DNA of 64,000 nucleotides, taken from positions 53,527 to 117,526 of the forward strand of contig NZ_JAIXTJ010000009.1 of the NCBI RefSeq assembly GCF_027483985.1, written 5' to 3'. The notes under the pieces are model-generated. The model did not search any database. It was given only the letters and a program-made list of their open reading frames with translations, and was not told the origin of the DNA. The position numbers and the translations under genes are program-made. Below, piece after piece: positions 8,841-17,922 of the stretch (the first letter of the stretch is position 1; the number at the start of each line of letters is the position of its first letter). The stretch is from Flavobacterium sp. Lineage in GTDB: Bacteria; Bacteroidota; Bacteroidia; Flavobacteriales; Flavobacteriaceae.

Positions 8841-9850
8841 TGGTTCTCTTTGGGTTTATTAAACATCAAACTAAACCAGCCAACAAGTCTGCCTACAGAT
8901 TCTGTAAAAGCTTCTTTTTTTTCAATGGTGGTAAAAACGTTGGTAAACCTTATTGATAGTAAAAGTAGTGAAATCAAATTCCATTTTAATCTAGCTTTAA
9001 GACTCGGATTCGGATATTTCACGCGCCAAACATACCAACCATTTCTTACTACCATTTTACCATAAGTATACTTATTGGGTCTACCACTTCCATCGTGAAA
9101 ATGAGCAAGTTTAGCATTCGTATTGAGATACAATTTCCCTAAATTAGATAATCTAAACGTATAATCTGCGTCTTCATACAACCCATATCCTTGAAAATAA
9201 GTTGAAAATTTATGCTGATCGAGTACTTCCTTTTTAAAAGAAGATACGCCGCCCATAAATTGCTGAACTTCATATATTTTGCCAGTTGGTGGTAAAAAAC
9301 CAACACTCCTACCGTGAGAAAACTCAGGCATAAAACAAGGTGGCAAATTAGAATCTAAGCCAAGTTTTTTTCTAATCACAAAGCGCGAACCATCTTTTTT
9401 TTTCCAACCATCATAATAGTATTCTTTTATATTGGATTGGTAACCTGAAGATGCTTGTTCCCAAACGGTTTCATTAGTAATATAACCTCCTACGCCAAGC
9501 GCATCGGGAAAAACAGTGTAAGTATGTAGTAGTTGTTCGAAATAATCTGGTTCCAAAATGGTATCGTCATCAAGAAAACATACAACATCCATAGCAGAAT
9601 TAACCTTTTTGATTCCAAAATTACGTTGCTTGGTCAAACCTCTTTCGTGGTCGGGAACTTTAAAATAGTGTAAATTTGCAAAGGGATGTTTTTTTAAAAT
9701 CGTTTCCGTTTCAAGATTCGTTGATCCATCGATAATCAAAATCTCATTAGGATATAGCGTTTGTTCTTTTACGGAATTTAACAAACTCAGTAAAGGCATA
9801 GCACGCATGTAAGTGCAAATTATCAACGAAAAGGGTACGGTTTGATGCAC
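8837..9850 (-). CDS. GT2-family glycosyltransferase
   Basis: A 337-residue GT-A fold inverting glycosyltransferase. It starts with FSLIICTYMRAMPLLSLLNS, shows IIDGSTN, and carries the metal-binding acidic motif VCFLDDDTILEPDYFEQLL near residue 95. Later comes GYGLYEDADYTFRLSNLGKL, which fits the ED catalytic-base motif of GT2 enzymes. The C-terminal region has a hydrophobic helix (LISLLLLSIRFTN). It lies between a GT4 gene and a methyltransferase, with a 4-base overlap to the former. Confidence 0.87.
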   Translation of the reverse strand: MHQTVPFSLIICTYMRAMPLLSLLNSVKEQTLYPNEILIIDGSTNLETETILKKHPFANLHYFKVPDHERGLTKQRNFGIKKVNSAMDVVCFLDDDTILEPDYFEQLLHTYTVFPDALGVGGYITNETVWEQASSGYQSNIKEYYYDGWKKKDGSRFVIRKKLGLDSNLPPCFMPEFSHGRSVGFLPPTGKIYEVQQFMGGVSSFKKEVLDQHKFSTYFQGYGLYEDADYTFRLSNLGKLYLNTNAKLAHFHDGSGRPNKYTYGKMVVRNGWYVWRVKYPNPSLKARLKWNLISLLLLSIRFTNVFTTIEKKEAFTESVGRLVGWFSLMFNKPKENQ

Positions 9851-9855
9851 TGATT

Positions 9856-10599
9856 TTACAGTTTAGTAGCTATAAAAATTAAATTATTATATCCTTTTTT
9901 TCTATCGTAAGATTTGCCTTGTTGTTGATAAAACTCCTCTAAAGATAGCACTTCAACAGCACTAAATCCGGAAGCAGTAAGATCTTTTAGCAATTGTTTT
10001 TTGGCGTAGTAATAACCAGGAACAGAGAAACCATTAAAACCTGTATTTCTATTTCCTACTCGAGGTCCGAGTACAAAAGAAAAAAGAGATCTAATTTGAA
10101 AATAAAGTGTTTTTAATGGCGCACCAACTTGATTGTGGACGGTTCCAATTAATAAGCCGTTATCCTTTAACAAGTGCAATGAATTATTAAAAATTGCCAT
10201 TCGGTCATTTCGATTCGGAACATAAGTCAACATCGAATTAAAAATGGTCACGACCTCAAAAGTGTTTTTGGGTTCAGTAAATGCAACCGCATTAGCAACA
10301 GCAGTCTTGGTGATACCACTCAAACCCCAAAGTTGCAAATTTTCATTACACTTAGCAATCATATTTTCCGATATATCGGAAGCTAATATAAAATCAGGTT
10401 GGTACACTTCGGCAATAGATTCTACTTCTCTACCAGTACCACAACCAAATACTTTGATATTTTTTATTTTACCAAATTTAGAAAATCGCTCTTGAGCTTG
10501 GTTTAACAAGTAGGTTTCAAAATCAGAAGCTTTTTTTAATACTTCCTGAGTTTCAATAATATGCTCTTTCTCCCAAAAATCTTTATTTTCTATTTTCAT
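9856..10599 (-). CDS. Class I SAM-dependent methyltransferase
   Basis: A 247-residue Rossmann-fold methyltransferase. Motif I is IKVFGCGTGREVESIAEVY near residue 50, and the acidic SAM-ribose residue follows in ILASDISENMIAKCN. VVTIFNSMLTYVPN fits motif IV. In this locus it most likely methylates a sugar of the glycan, but methylation of another small molecule cannot be excluded. It is 20 bases from the next methyltransferase, and the two differ enough that they are not a recent duplication. Confidence 0.8.
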   Translation of the reverse strand: MKIENKDFWEKEHIIETQEVLKKASDFETYLLNQAQERFSKFGKIKNIKVFGCGTGREVESIAEVYQPDFILASDISENMIAKCNENLQLWGLSGITKTAVANAVAFTEPKNTFEVVTIFNSMLTYVPNRNDRMAIFNNSLHLLKDNGLLIGTVHNQVGAPLKTLYFQIRSLFSFVLGPRVGNRNTGFNGFSVPGYYYAKKQLLKDLTASGFSAVEVLSLEEFYQQQGKSYDRKKGYNNLIFIATKL

Positions 10600-10619
10600 A
10601 TTGTACTACGGAATACTAA

Positions 10620-11426
10620 TTATTTTTTTCGCATTAACATCGTTACGTGCATACAAGAAAACAAAGCACTAAGTGATGTTTGAGATTGTTCCCAATCTTC
10701 TCTATGCCATTTTTTTCCGATTTCTAATTTCTTTTCTTCACTCATAGGTAAAAAACCTAATAAGAAAAACCACTTCGATTTTCCTAATAGTCCGTGACGT
10801 TCTTCGATGTTAAAAGCTTTATCGTACTTGAAAAAAGTCTTTTTGGTAAAAGGCCATTCCCACGCTGCATCACTTTGAAACGGACGATAAATCATTCTGA
10901 TGATTTTGATTGGCAAACTAGTTTCAAATGGATCATAACTTACTACAACTCCATTAGTAGCTAATTTTTCATTAAGCTTACTGATCAAAACATCAACATT
11001 TGGAAAGTGATGTAAAACACCGTAAGCGTAAATGATGTCAAAATCTTTTTCAGCAAAATCATCCGAAAGAAAATCAGCTGCCACCGCAGTAGCTGTTGGA
11101 ATATCTTTTAATCGTTCGTTAAGTTTTGCAATAGCAACATCACTTAAATCCAACCCAATATATTGTTTAGCACCTTGAGCAAGTGTCAACGACAAACTAT
11201 TTCCGGCATAACAACCTAAATCCAAAACTTTTTTGTTAGACAAATCACCAAACCATACTTTGTGCAAAGCATAAGATTCATCAAGAATACCAATGTTTTT
11301 TCTAATTTTTTTAAGCGTTTTTTCACGTAGTGAAGACCATAATTTTGTAGCAAAATTTTTCTTCTTTACGTTATAAAATTCCTTTTGTTTTAGATTGGTT
11401 TCTATTATTTCTTCTTTAGTTTTCAT
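10620..11426 (-). CDS. Class I SAM-dependent methyltransferase
   Basis: A 268-residue methyltransferase. Motif I reads KKVLDLGCYAGNSLSLTLA near residue 70. It is followed by YIGLDLSDVAIAKLNERL and by DIIYAYGVLHHFPNVDVLIS, the common Methyltransf_11 pattern. A preceding region of about 60 residues (residues 1-60) is rich in Lys. It is the first gene after a 65-base gap that contains a -7-type box, so it may start its own transcript that runs on through the GT genes. The substrate is unknown; a sugar hydroxyl or carboxyl group of the glycan is the contextual guess. Confidence 0.82.
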   Translation of the reverse strand: MKTKEEIIETNLKQKEFYNVKKKNFATKLWSSLREKTLKKIRKNIGILDESYALHKVWFGDLSNKKVLDLGCYAGNSLSLTLAQGAKQYIGLDLSDVAIAKLNERLKDIPTATAVAADFLSDDFAEKDFDIIYAYGVLHHFPNVDVLISKLNEKLATNGVVVSYDPFETSLPIKIIRMIYRPFQSDAAWEWPFTKKTFFKYDKAFNIEERHGLLGKSKWFFLLGFLPMSEEKKLEIGKKWHREDWEQSQTSLSALFSCMHVTMLMRKK

Positions 11427-11458
11427 CGTGTGTCAACAGTTATTTTTTATTTAGTTTT

Positions 11459-11466
11459 CAAAGATA
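11459..11466 (-). promoter_or_regulatory. Putative -7 box upstream of the 10,620 methyltransferase gene
   Basis: On the minus strand this is TATCTTTG, a full match to TAnnTTTG. It lies about 33 bases upstream of the methyltransferase ATG, inside one of the few real gaps of the left operon. No -33 TTTG is seen at about 19 bases, so an internal promoter is only suggested. Confidence 0.35.
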
Positions 11467-11491
11467 AATAAATCGGGTCTATAAATTTAGT

Positions 11492-12565
11492 TTATTTTTT
11501 TACTTTCAGTAAGATTTTAGCTATGGTAGTCTTATATTTTTTTAGTTTATTTTCAAACAACAAATAAATCTTAAAAATAAACGGATTTAATATCCAATGT
11601 TTGGTATCGATAAACTCGTGCAATTCACTTCCAAATCCTTCCTTGAATTTGATCACACCAGCACTTCCGCCAACTGAAATATCATAGGATTTAAAGTTTA
11701 AAGCAAGTGATTCTTTAATCATACAATCGTGCATAAAATGCGAAACATTCATGTGCTGAAATTCTTTTAACACACCACCGTTAATGTATATAAATCGATT
11801 GCCACATTTCATAGCATAAACAGCGCCAACAAGTTTATTTTCGTAAAAACAACCAGCCATTCGAGCATAATCTTTAGCAATATAGTTGGCTAAAGTATCT
11901 TTCATCGATGCATAAGACCGCAACGGATAACCTTTTTCTTTAGCATTCAATTCAAAACATTGATAAGCTTCTTCAACTTCTTCTGCTGAAGTAACAAATT
12001 TAAAATCTAACCCGTAAGTGGCCGCTTTTGTAATGTTTCGTTGGTGATTTTTACTGTATTTAGCAAAAACTTCGGCATGGGTTTTTCCTTCAAGTGGAAT
12101 AAGGCGTTTGCCATATAGCGGAATAACATACTTAAATTTGGTACCACTACTTCCTGAAAAATATATAGATTGCTCTGAAATTGTTGGTAATGTATAATTA
12201 TAAATGATAGCCTCAGATTTTAAAACAGGCAAACTAATTTGAAAATAACAACATCCTTTTGCGGAAGCATCCTTTTTCAAATCTGTTATAATAGCATCTA
12301 CCCTATTTTCAAAACCTGCAGCCAAAACTGGACCACACGGAACGATGTAAAATTTAAAAAAAGCGAATTTGGCAACGACAATACCGCAACCACCAACAAC
12401 TTTATCATCTTGCGTCAACAAATAAAATTGACTTTCAAAACCAAAAACTTGGTAGGCCTTAATCCAATCAGAATATTGATTGTATAAGCCTCGATCGGTT
12501 TGTTCTAAAAAAACATCCCATGCGGAAATCCATTTTGGATCTTTGGTAAAAAACGATTGTATCAT
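11492..12565 (-). CDS. FemAB/GNAT-fold acyl- or aminoacyltransferase
   Basis: A 357-residue protein with two GNAT-like halves. The first half ends near residue 120. The second contains KYSKNHQRNITKAATYGLDF, a long insert, GAVYAMKCGNRFIYINGG and YDISVGGSAGVIKFKEGFGS near residue 310, which resembles the FemAB C-terminal signature. FemAB proteins transfer amino acids from aminoacyl-tRNA to peptidoglycan precursors; relatives in polysaccharide loci have no settled substrate. Its ATG overlaps the stop of the upstream deacetylase-like gene by 4 bases (ATGA), so the two are probably made together. An N-acyl or N-aminoacyl modification of an amino sugar is the inference. Confidence 0.75.
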   Translation of the reverse strand: MIQSFFTKDPKWISAWDVFLEQTDRGLYNQYSDWIKAYQVFGFESQFYLLTQDDKVVGGCGIVVAKFAFFKFYIVPCGPVLAAGFENRVDAIITDLKKDASAKGCCYFQISLPVLKSEAIIYNYTLPTISEQSIYFSGSSGTKFKYVIPLYGKRLIPLEGKTHAEVFAKYSKNHQRNITKAATYGLDFKFVTSAEEVEEAYQCFELNAKEKGYPLRSYASMKDTLANYIAKDYARMAGCFYENKLVGAVYAMKCGNRFIYINGGVLKEFQHMNVSHFMHDCMIKESLALNFKSYDISVGGSAGVIKFKEGFGSELHEFIDTKHWILNPFIFKIYLLFENKLKKYKTTIAKILLKVKK

Positions 12566-14175
12566 AGGACTGCTCTTGTGGGAATAGTGGTAGTGTTTTT
12601 AATAAAAATCGCGCCTTCATCAGTAATATCAAAAACAACACTCTTATAATCAGTATAAAATAAAAGTAATTCAGATAAGGTTGGATTCCAAATTTGTGCT
12701 TTATTAATTTTTTCAGATAAATAGGTAAAGTTTTGAACCACTTGCTCGTCTAACCTATTCGATTCCTTAAAAAGCTTTCCGTGATGGTGTTTCATATCTA
12801 CCGAAAAATAGGTATGCGCAATAAACACACCTTGTTCACGTACCAACAAATCAATGTTATTCTTAGACAATCCGTTGATGAAATCTACCATTTCAATAGT
12901 TTGAAAAACAGTAAAAGTAGTGGCATTTATTTGATGATCGAAAAATAACGGAGAAAATTTCGCCGCTTTAAAGGACTTATTTTTATTAAAATCCCAACGT
13001 AAAAAGGTTTTTAAAAGCACACCAACAACGGGTAAAATACTTTTTGTAAAACGCATTAAGTAAATTGGATTCTTACTATTTACCAATTTGCGAGCAGCCG
13101 AAAGGGCATCTATATAATTTCGTATTCTATTTTTATCATTATCAAAATGAAAGATAATGGCTTTAACCAATTTTATAATTTTTGTCTTAAAAGAAGCTGC
13201 TTGAATCGAATTCAAATACGTTTGAAGCGTAAATTGTTTTGGATTCAATTGATTTAGTATGCCATTGGAAGCCGTGCCGCAATCAATATAATTCCACAGT
13301 ACTTTAATCTTGTTACGGTTAAGAATGTTTTCAAAATCTTGATCAGAAAAGTTGTTGTTTTTATAAAGTGAAAAATTATAAGGCTGAAATCCGTGATCGA
13401 TCCAAACGGGAATTACGTCAAGTGGAGGTGTAAAATTTCTAAAATCACTAAAACTTTCATCATCCGATTTTATGGATTGCGAAAGCGAATGGTAACACAA
13501 CTCGTGACCATCGTTTTGCCACAAACGTAGTTCCTCCTTATCGTTTTGCCACGAAGCATTGTCATTTCGCTTTGAAAAGTGGTTCAAAAAAAAGCCCTTG
13601 GTAACTTTTAAATCAAGATTTTTAAAAAAGGTTCGCTGTATCTTCAAATTTTCGGGCGTGTCATAATCACAATGATCTGTAAAACAAGCAATAGCGGCAA
13701 AAGGAATCTTAGAACGACTAAGTTCCAAACCTCCAGTTTTTGAAAATAAAAGCGCCAAATCTTCTGATAAATTAATTTTAGAATGCGCCGAACTGATTTT
13801 CTTGATATTATTTATTCCTGAATATTCAGTAATCGGATTAGAATATTCAGGATAAAAATGCCACACTAATTGATAAGGATTGTTTTTCGAAACTTGCCAA
13901 ATGCCAATATTGATGTTGGGCTGAAGGTAACAACCGTTTTTTAACTTGATAATCTTAGGAGAAAAATCAGTTGCAATAGTTAAGTCATCACTTTGCACCC
14001 AAGTAAAATCGTGATTGCGAAAAGCAACTATTTCGTCGAGGAAATTAATCTCAATTTGAGTCGAATTACTAACAATTACATTTGAATTTTTTAATACAAA
14101 TTTGGTAGTAATCGCATCAAAGTCATCGATTATCTGTGATTTAGAGCCATCTTTTATTACTATTGACTTAATCAT
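12562..14175 (-). CDS. Polysaccharide deacetylase-like protein (divergent NodB fold)
   Basis: A 537-residue protein without a signal peptide that I do not recognise as a named family. It has marks of the NodB/CE4 fold. CFTDHCDYD (Asp167-His168) resembles the metal- and base-carrying first motif. GHELCYHSLSQ (residues 223-233) resembles the H-[ST]-xx-H second motif. WIDHGFQPYN (258-267) resembles a later motif. The first 150 residues form a separate domain with no clear relative, and the C-terminus (about 430-537) is also extra. The likely reaction is removal of an N-acetyl group from a sugar, probably in the cytoplasm because no export signal is visible. It lies 3 bases after the GT2 gene and overlaps the FemAB-like gene. 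Confidence 0.6.
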   Translation of the reverse strand: MIKSIVIKDGSKSQIIDDFDAITTKFVLKNSNVIVSNSTQIEINFLDEIVAFRNHDFTWVQSDDLTIATDFSPKIIKLKNGCYLQPNINIGIWQVSKNNPYQLVWHFYPEYSNPITEYSGINNIKKISSAHSKINLSEDLALLFSKTGGLELSRSKIPFAAIACFTDHCDYDTPENLKIQRTFFKNLDLKVTKGFFLNHFSKRNDNASWQNDKEELRLWQNDGHELCYHSLSQSIKSDDESFSDFRNFTPPLDVIPVWIDHGFQPYNFSLYKNNNFSDQDFENILNRNKIKVLWNYIDCGTASNGILNQLNPKQFTLQTYLNSIQAASFKTKIIKLVKAIIFHFDNDKNRIRNYIDALSAARKLVNSKNPIYLMRFTKSILPVVGVLLKTFLRWDFNKNKSFKAAKFSPLFFDHQINATTFTVFQTIEMVDFINGLSKNNIDLLVREQGVFIAHTYFSVDMKHHHGKLFKESNRLDEQVVQNFTYLSEKINKAQIWNPTLSELLLFYTDYKSVVFDITDEGAIFIKNTTTIPTRAVL

Positions 14176-14178
14176 ACT

Positions 14179-15714
14179 TTACTTAGTGCGCTTTCCTAAT
14201 TTAATCAAATTCTTGGCGTAAAAAACCGACTTATTAAATTGCAACAATCTAAAAGGTAATTTTATTAATTTCAAGGGTAATTCCCATTTATTACCTTTAA
14301 ACAAGTACATTGAAAAATATTTATGCTTGTACTCTATATATTGTTGAGGCGTAAATTGCTTATGAATTTGATACATTATGGTCGGACTCGGTACTGGTCG
14401 AATCCATTTTACAGGATGGTCCAATTCCCATGGTTGTTGCTTTCTCTTTTTTCCTAAAATCTTGGCTTGTGTACCCCAAAATCTATAACCACCAACAGGT
14501 GGTTTTAAATGCAAATTGGTCGAAAACGGATTGAATAAAACAGTAACACCTATTTTTGTCAAAGAAATACCAAAATCACTATCCTCGCCATAACCACCAT
14601 CATAATTGATATCATTACCTACTAACTGACGGACATACTCGCTCTTAACACACGAATTGGCGTTGCTATAATTGCCAGAAGCACCCACAATCCAGCGTTC
14701 ACCTGTGTAGTGATCTAATTTGTATTTTAAATCATGTAAAGTTTGCTGTTGGTGATCGGCACGAATATCTAAACCATTGCAAGCACCAGCATTGTAGGTT
14801 TGCAATAATCTAATATGGTTTTCTATAAAATCAGGCGGAATTCTAACATCATCATCACCAAAAACAATGTAATCACCAGTGCAACGTTCGATAGCTTCAT
14901 TTCGTGCTCGACAACTTCCTTTACTGGTTTGCCAATGAAATTGCACTTCAAACGGATAACGACTGGAATCATACAAATGCTCCTCACGCTTATCTTCTGG
15001 CGTAGCATCTACAACGATAACTTGTGTTGGTTGATAAGTTTGATTGGTTAAATCTTCTAATAAATTTAACGTAAAATCTTGTCGCAACATCGTTGGGATG
15101 ATGTAACTTACAGTAGGTTTTCCTTCAATAGCATTTAATACTCTTGGCGGAACAATCGGAAACTTTTTCTTTTGCTTAAAATTATTTTTAGCATAAAAAA
15201 AAGAATTCCATTCGTTAAGGTTCCAAAAACCTTTGCGATAAAGCATAAAGATGCTATGATCAATTTTAAAGTTTTTTCTATAAAACACATAGCGATCTTT
15301 GGTAGAAATCACTACAGGCACTTTGACAGTATCAGTATACAATCCTTTTACATACAACGGAATAGCACCTTGATTACGCAAGGCATTGAAACCAAAATCT
15401 AAAGCAGCAAGTTGTGGATTTTTATATTCTTTATCAAATCCTGCAAGGAGTTCCCAAACCGATTTTCGAACAGCAAATAAATTAGGATTAATACGCCAAC
15501 TCACACCTTGATCTAAATCGAAATCGTTAATGTACCAAAAAAACACAAAAGTTTGATAAACAATATCTTGAAAAGCGTTTTTATAACCTTGTTCAAACGA
15601 AGAATGCCAGATATCACCATAGCCGTGAGAAAGCGCTTCTAATTGTTCTAAATTAGGCGTTCCTAAATATAAAATTACTTCACCTTTTTGGTTAATATGT
15701 TCTTTAAAATTCAA
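14179..15714 (-). CDS. GT2-family glycosyltransferase with an extra N-terminal GT-like domain
   Basis: The protein has 511 residues. Residues 200-450 form a GT2 catalytic domain: VSYIIPTMLRQDFTLNLLED, IVVDATP, SKGSCRARNEAI and the acidic motif FGDDDVRIPPDFI (285-297). NDINYDGGYGEDSDFGISL follows, with the likely catalytic base. Residues 1-180 look like the C-terminal half of another GT2 domain (GVSWRINPNLFAVRKSVWEL, then LDFGFN), with no acidic donor motif. This suggests a two-domain protein in which the first domain is degenerate or non-catalytic. The stop codon of the upstream GT4 gene lies inside its first 11 bases. Donor and acceptor are unknown. Confidence 0.82.
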   Translation of the reverse strand: MNFKEHINQKGEVILYLGTPNLEQLEALSHGYGDIWHSSFEQGYKNAFQDIVYQTFVFFWYINDFDLDQGVSWRINPNLFAVRKSVWELLAGFDKEYKNPQLAALDFGFNALRNQGAIPLYVKGLYTDTVKVPVVISTKDRYVFYRKNFKIDHSIFMLYRKGFWNLNEWNSFFYAKNNFKQKKKFPIVPPRVLNAIEGKPTVSYIIPTMLRQDFTLNLLEDLTNQTYQPTQVIVVDATPEDKREEHLYDSSRYPFEVQFHWQTSKGSCRARNEAIERCTGDYIVFGDDDVRIPPDFIENHIRLLQTYNAGACNGLDIRADHQQQTLHDLKYKLDHYTGERWIVGASGNYSNANSCVKSEYVRQLVGNDINYDGGYGEDSDFGISLTKIGVTVLFNPFSTNLHLKPPVGGYRFWGTQAKILGKKRKQQPWELDHPVKWIRPVPSPTIMYQIHKQFTPQQYIEYKHKYFSMYLFKGNKWELPLKLIKLPFRLLQFNKSVFYAKNLIKLGKRTK

Positions 15715-16849
15715 TGTTTAGTATTTTTTTATAAAATTCAACCGACTGTTTTGCAACTACTTCTATGCTGAATTTGTGTTGTATTTTCTTTAACGCGTTT
15801 GCTCCAAAACGTTCTTGCAGCTCTTTAGAACTTAGTAAATTCAAAATTTTATCTGCATAATCACTGTGATTTTTGGGCGAAACCAAATAACCTTCTTTGC
15901 CATCTTCAATAACTTCAGGTGCCCAACCTATATTACAAGCTACAATGGGTTTTTTCATTGCCATAGCTTCTAACCAAGATACCGGTAAGGCTTCAGCAAA
16001 AGTAGGAAAAACACATAACGTAGCGTGTTCAATTTGTGCTTTAATTTCAGAATAAGGAACCGCACCAAGATACGTCACGTTTTGGAATGCTGTTGCTGTA
16101 AACAAAGGTTTCATCAATTCCCAAGTGCTTTTACTATTCGAATGAATGTCTCCAGCATCTTTTCCGACCAAAATTAATTTCGCTTGTGGATTTTTAGCGT
16201 GTACTAAATTGAAAATATGTGGCAACTCCAAAAGTCCTTTTTTTCGTATTAGCGTACCGAAATACAAAATAATATTCGGCTCAGGAACTCCACTATTCTC
16301 AAAATTTGAAGAATTAATAGAATTGGGAATTATAGTAAAATCCTTTTGCAAACCAAAAATATCTTTGGTAACTTCAGCAGTATATGCACTAACGGAAAGC
16401 AATCCGTTGGCTCTTCGCAAACCTCTATTTTCAAAAAACCTATTGGCAAAACGCACTTTTCGGCTTTCTAAATGACAAAAATAAGTATCACTACCATTCA
16501 ATCGGATTACATAGGGACATTTTAAATTCAAGAAAGCCGTAATTCCGGTCCAATCTGGAGCTTCAATAATATCAATTTGTCCAAGTCCGACCAAATTATT
16601 GATGATTCTTTGGAGCTTTTTTTGGGTAAAATAGAAAGAAACACCTCTTACGGTTACATTTTCAATTTTATGAATGATAACACCTGAATCCTCAAACACT
16701 TCATCGCCATCTTGACCATAAACTAGAACTGTGACGCGATGTCCTAACGCAAGTAATCCTTGAGACAAGTTATAAATACTCGTGCCAATGCCACCTGCAG
16801 GAGCCGTTTTGGACGTTGGATATTCTATGGTTAAAAAAGCTATGTTCAT
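15704..16849 (-). CDS. GT4-family glycosyltransferase
   Basis: A 381-residue GT-B enzyme. MNIAFLTIEYPTSKTAPAGG is followed by GIGTSIYNLSQGL, the standard GT4 N-terminal glycine loop. The donor domain has ILYFGTLIRKKGLLELPHIF near residue 195 and CVFPTFAEALPVSWLEAMAM near residue 285, with the E-x7-E Glu residues, then KKPIVACNIG. It overlaps the neighbours by 1 and 11 bases. Resemblance to PimB- or WaaG-type enzymes is general, so no sugar is named. Confidence 0.87.
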   Translation of the reverse strand: MNIAFLTIEYPTSKTAPAGGIGTSIYNLSQGLLALGHRVTVLVYGQDGDEVFEDSGVIIHKIENVTVRGVSFYFTQKKLQRIINNLVGLGQIDIIEAPDWTGITAFLNLKCPYVIRLNGSDTYFCHLESRKVRFANRFFENRGLRRANGLLSVSAYTAEVTKDIFGLQKDFTIIPNSINSSNFENSGVPEPNIILYFGTLIRKKGLLELPHIFNLVHAKNPQAKLILVGKDAGDIHSNSKSTWELMKPLFTATAFQNVTYLGAVPYSEIKAQIEHATLCVFPTFAEALPVSWLEAMAMKKPIVACNIGWAPEVIEDGKEGYLVSPKNHSDYADKILNLLSSKELQERFGANALKKIQHKFSIEVVAKQSVEFYKKILNIEF

Positions 16850-17922
16850 TAAGGCAAAAGTTTGAAATAATTTTCAACCATAGTTTCTATTGAAAAACGT
16901 GCGGCAATGGCAGTTCTCGTATTTTGTTCAATTTTTATTTCTTGGGAAATTAGAGCTTCTAAAACAGCCGCTAATTTTGTAACGTCTTTAGGTTTGAAAA
17001 TGATTCCGTTTTCGCCGTGGCTCACAGCTTCTTCATTACCACCAACATTAGTAGTAATTACCGGAACATTAGCTGCTAAACTTTCTAAAATCGATAAACT
17101 AAAACATTCCATATAAGTAGGTTGCAACATATAATCATAGTTACAATAAATCTCATTCAAGTTAGCAACACTTCCTTTGAAAACAAAATTAGAAGTTAAT
17201 CCTAAAGTAGCAACCTGATTTTCAAGCTTAGTGCGATAAGGTCCATCACCATAAACATCAATCACAATTTTACGTTGCATTTCATTGGAAAGCAAACCTA
17301 CAGCTGAAATTAAATCCTGAATTCCTTTTGATTTTCTGAGATGTGAAGCTACTAAAAACGTCGGAGCATCAAAATTTCGTTGCTTGCGCTCTTTTATAGT
17401 ATCCGTGATTACACCATTATAAATAGTTATTGATTTTCGTTTTAAGGACGAACCAAAATCTTTTAAAATTTCATTCACCGTGTAATCGGAAACACCCACA
17501 AATAAATCGATGTACTTTGAATATAACAATCCTTTAGCCTTCTTTTCTAATCGTTTTTTTAACGGATAACCTGATAATGGTCTCGGATTGTGATCAATGG
17601 TAATGATTTTGGCTTGATTAACTTTTTTTATTTTTTTATAAAAAGGCGTGCAAAGTTCTATAAAATGAGTAAAAATATGAGAATAGTCATTGGAAGAATA
17701 GTTATTCAAAAAATACTGTTCCACATTGCCATAATTACTACTGTGCAAGTTCAAATCGGAATAACCACCGTGAGCAGACAAATTGGGAAAAAACCAATCG
17801 ACTTCGATACCATTATCTTTGCATTTCTTATCAAACAACCAATAAAAATGGTCCATTCCTCCTACGCGTTCGGGAAGGAGTTCGTAATTACATAAAACCG
17901 CTATTTTGTTAAAGTTCGCCAT
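16849..17922 (-). CDS. GT4-family glycosyltransferase
   Basis: A 357-residue GT-B enzyme. The N-terminus has GGMDHFYWLFDKKCKDNGIE. The donor domain shows FLVASHLRKSKGIQDLISAV near residue 190, IDVYGDGPYRTKLE and MLQPTYMECFSLSILESLAA near residue 265, followed by NVPVITTNVGGNEEAV. Both the start and the stop overlap the neighbours by one base as TAATG, showing translational coupling with the GT-C-like gene before it and the GT4 gene after it. Confidence 0.87.
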   Translation of the reverse strand: MANFNKIAVLCNYELLPERVGGMDHFYWLFDKKCKDNGIEVDWFFPNLSAHGGYSDLNLHSSNYGNVEQYFLNNYSSNDYSHIFTHFIELCTPFYKKIKKVNQAKIITIDHNPRPLSGYPLKKRLEKKAKGLLYSKYIDLFVGVSDYTVNEILKDFGSSLKRKSITIYNGVITDTIKERKQRNFDAPTFLVASHLRKSKGIQDLISAVGLLSNEMQRKIVIDVYGDGPYRTKLENQVATLGLTSNFVFKGSVANLNEIYCNYDYMLQPTYMECFSLSILESLAANVPVITTNVGGNEEAVSHGENGIIFKPKDVTKLAAVLEALISQEIKIEQNTRTAIAARFSIETMVENYFKLLP

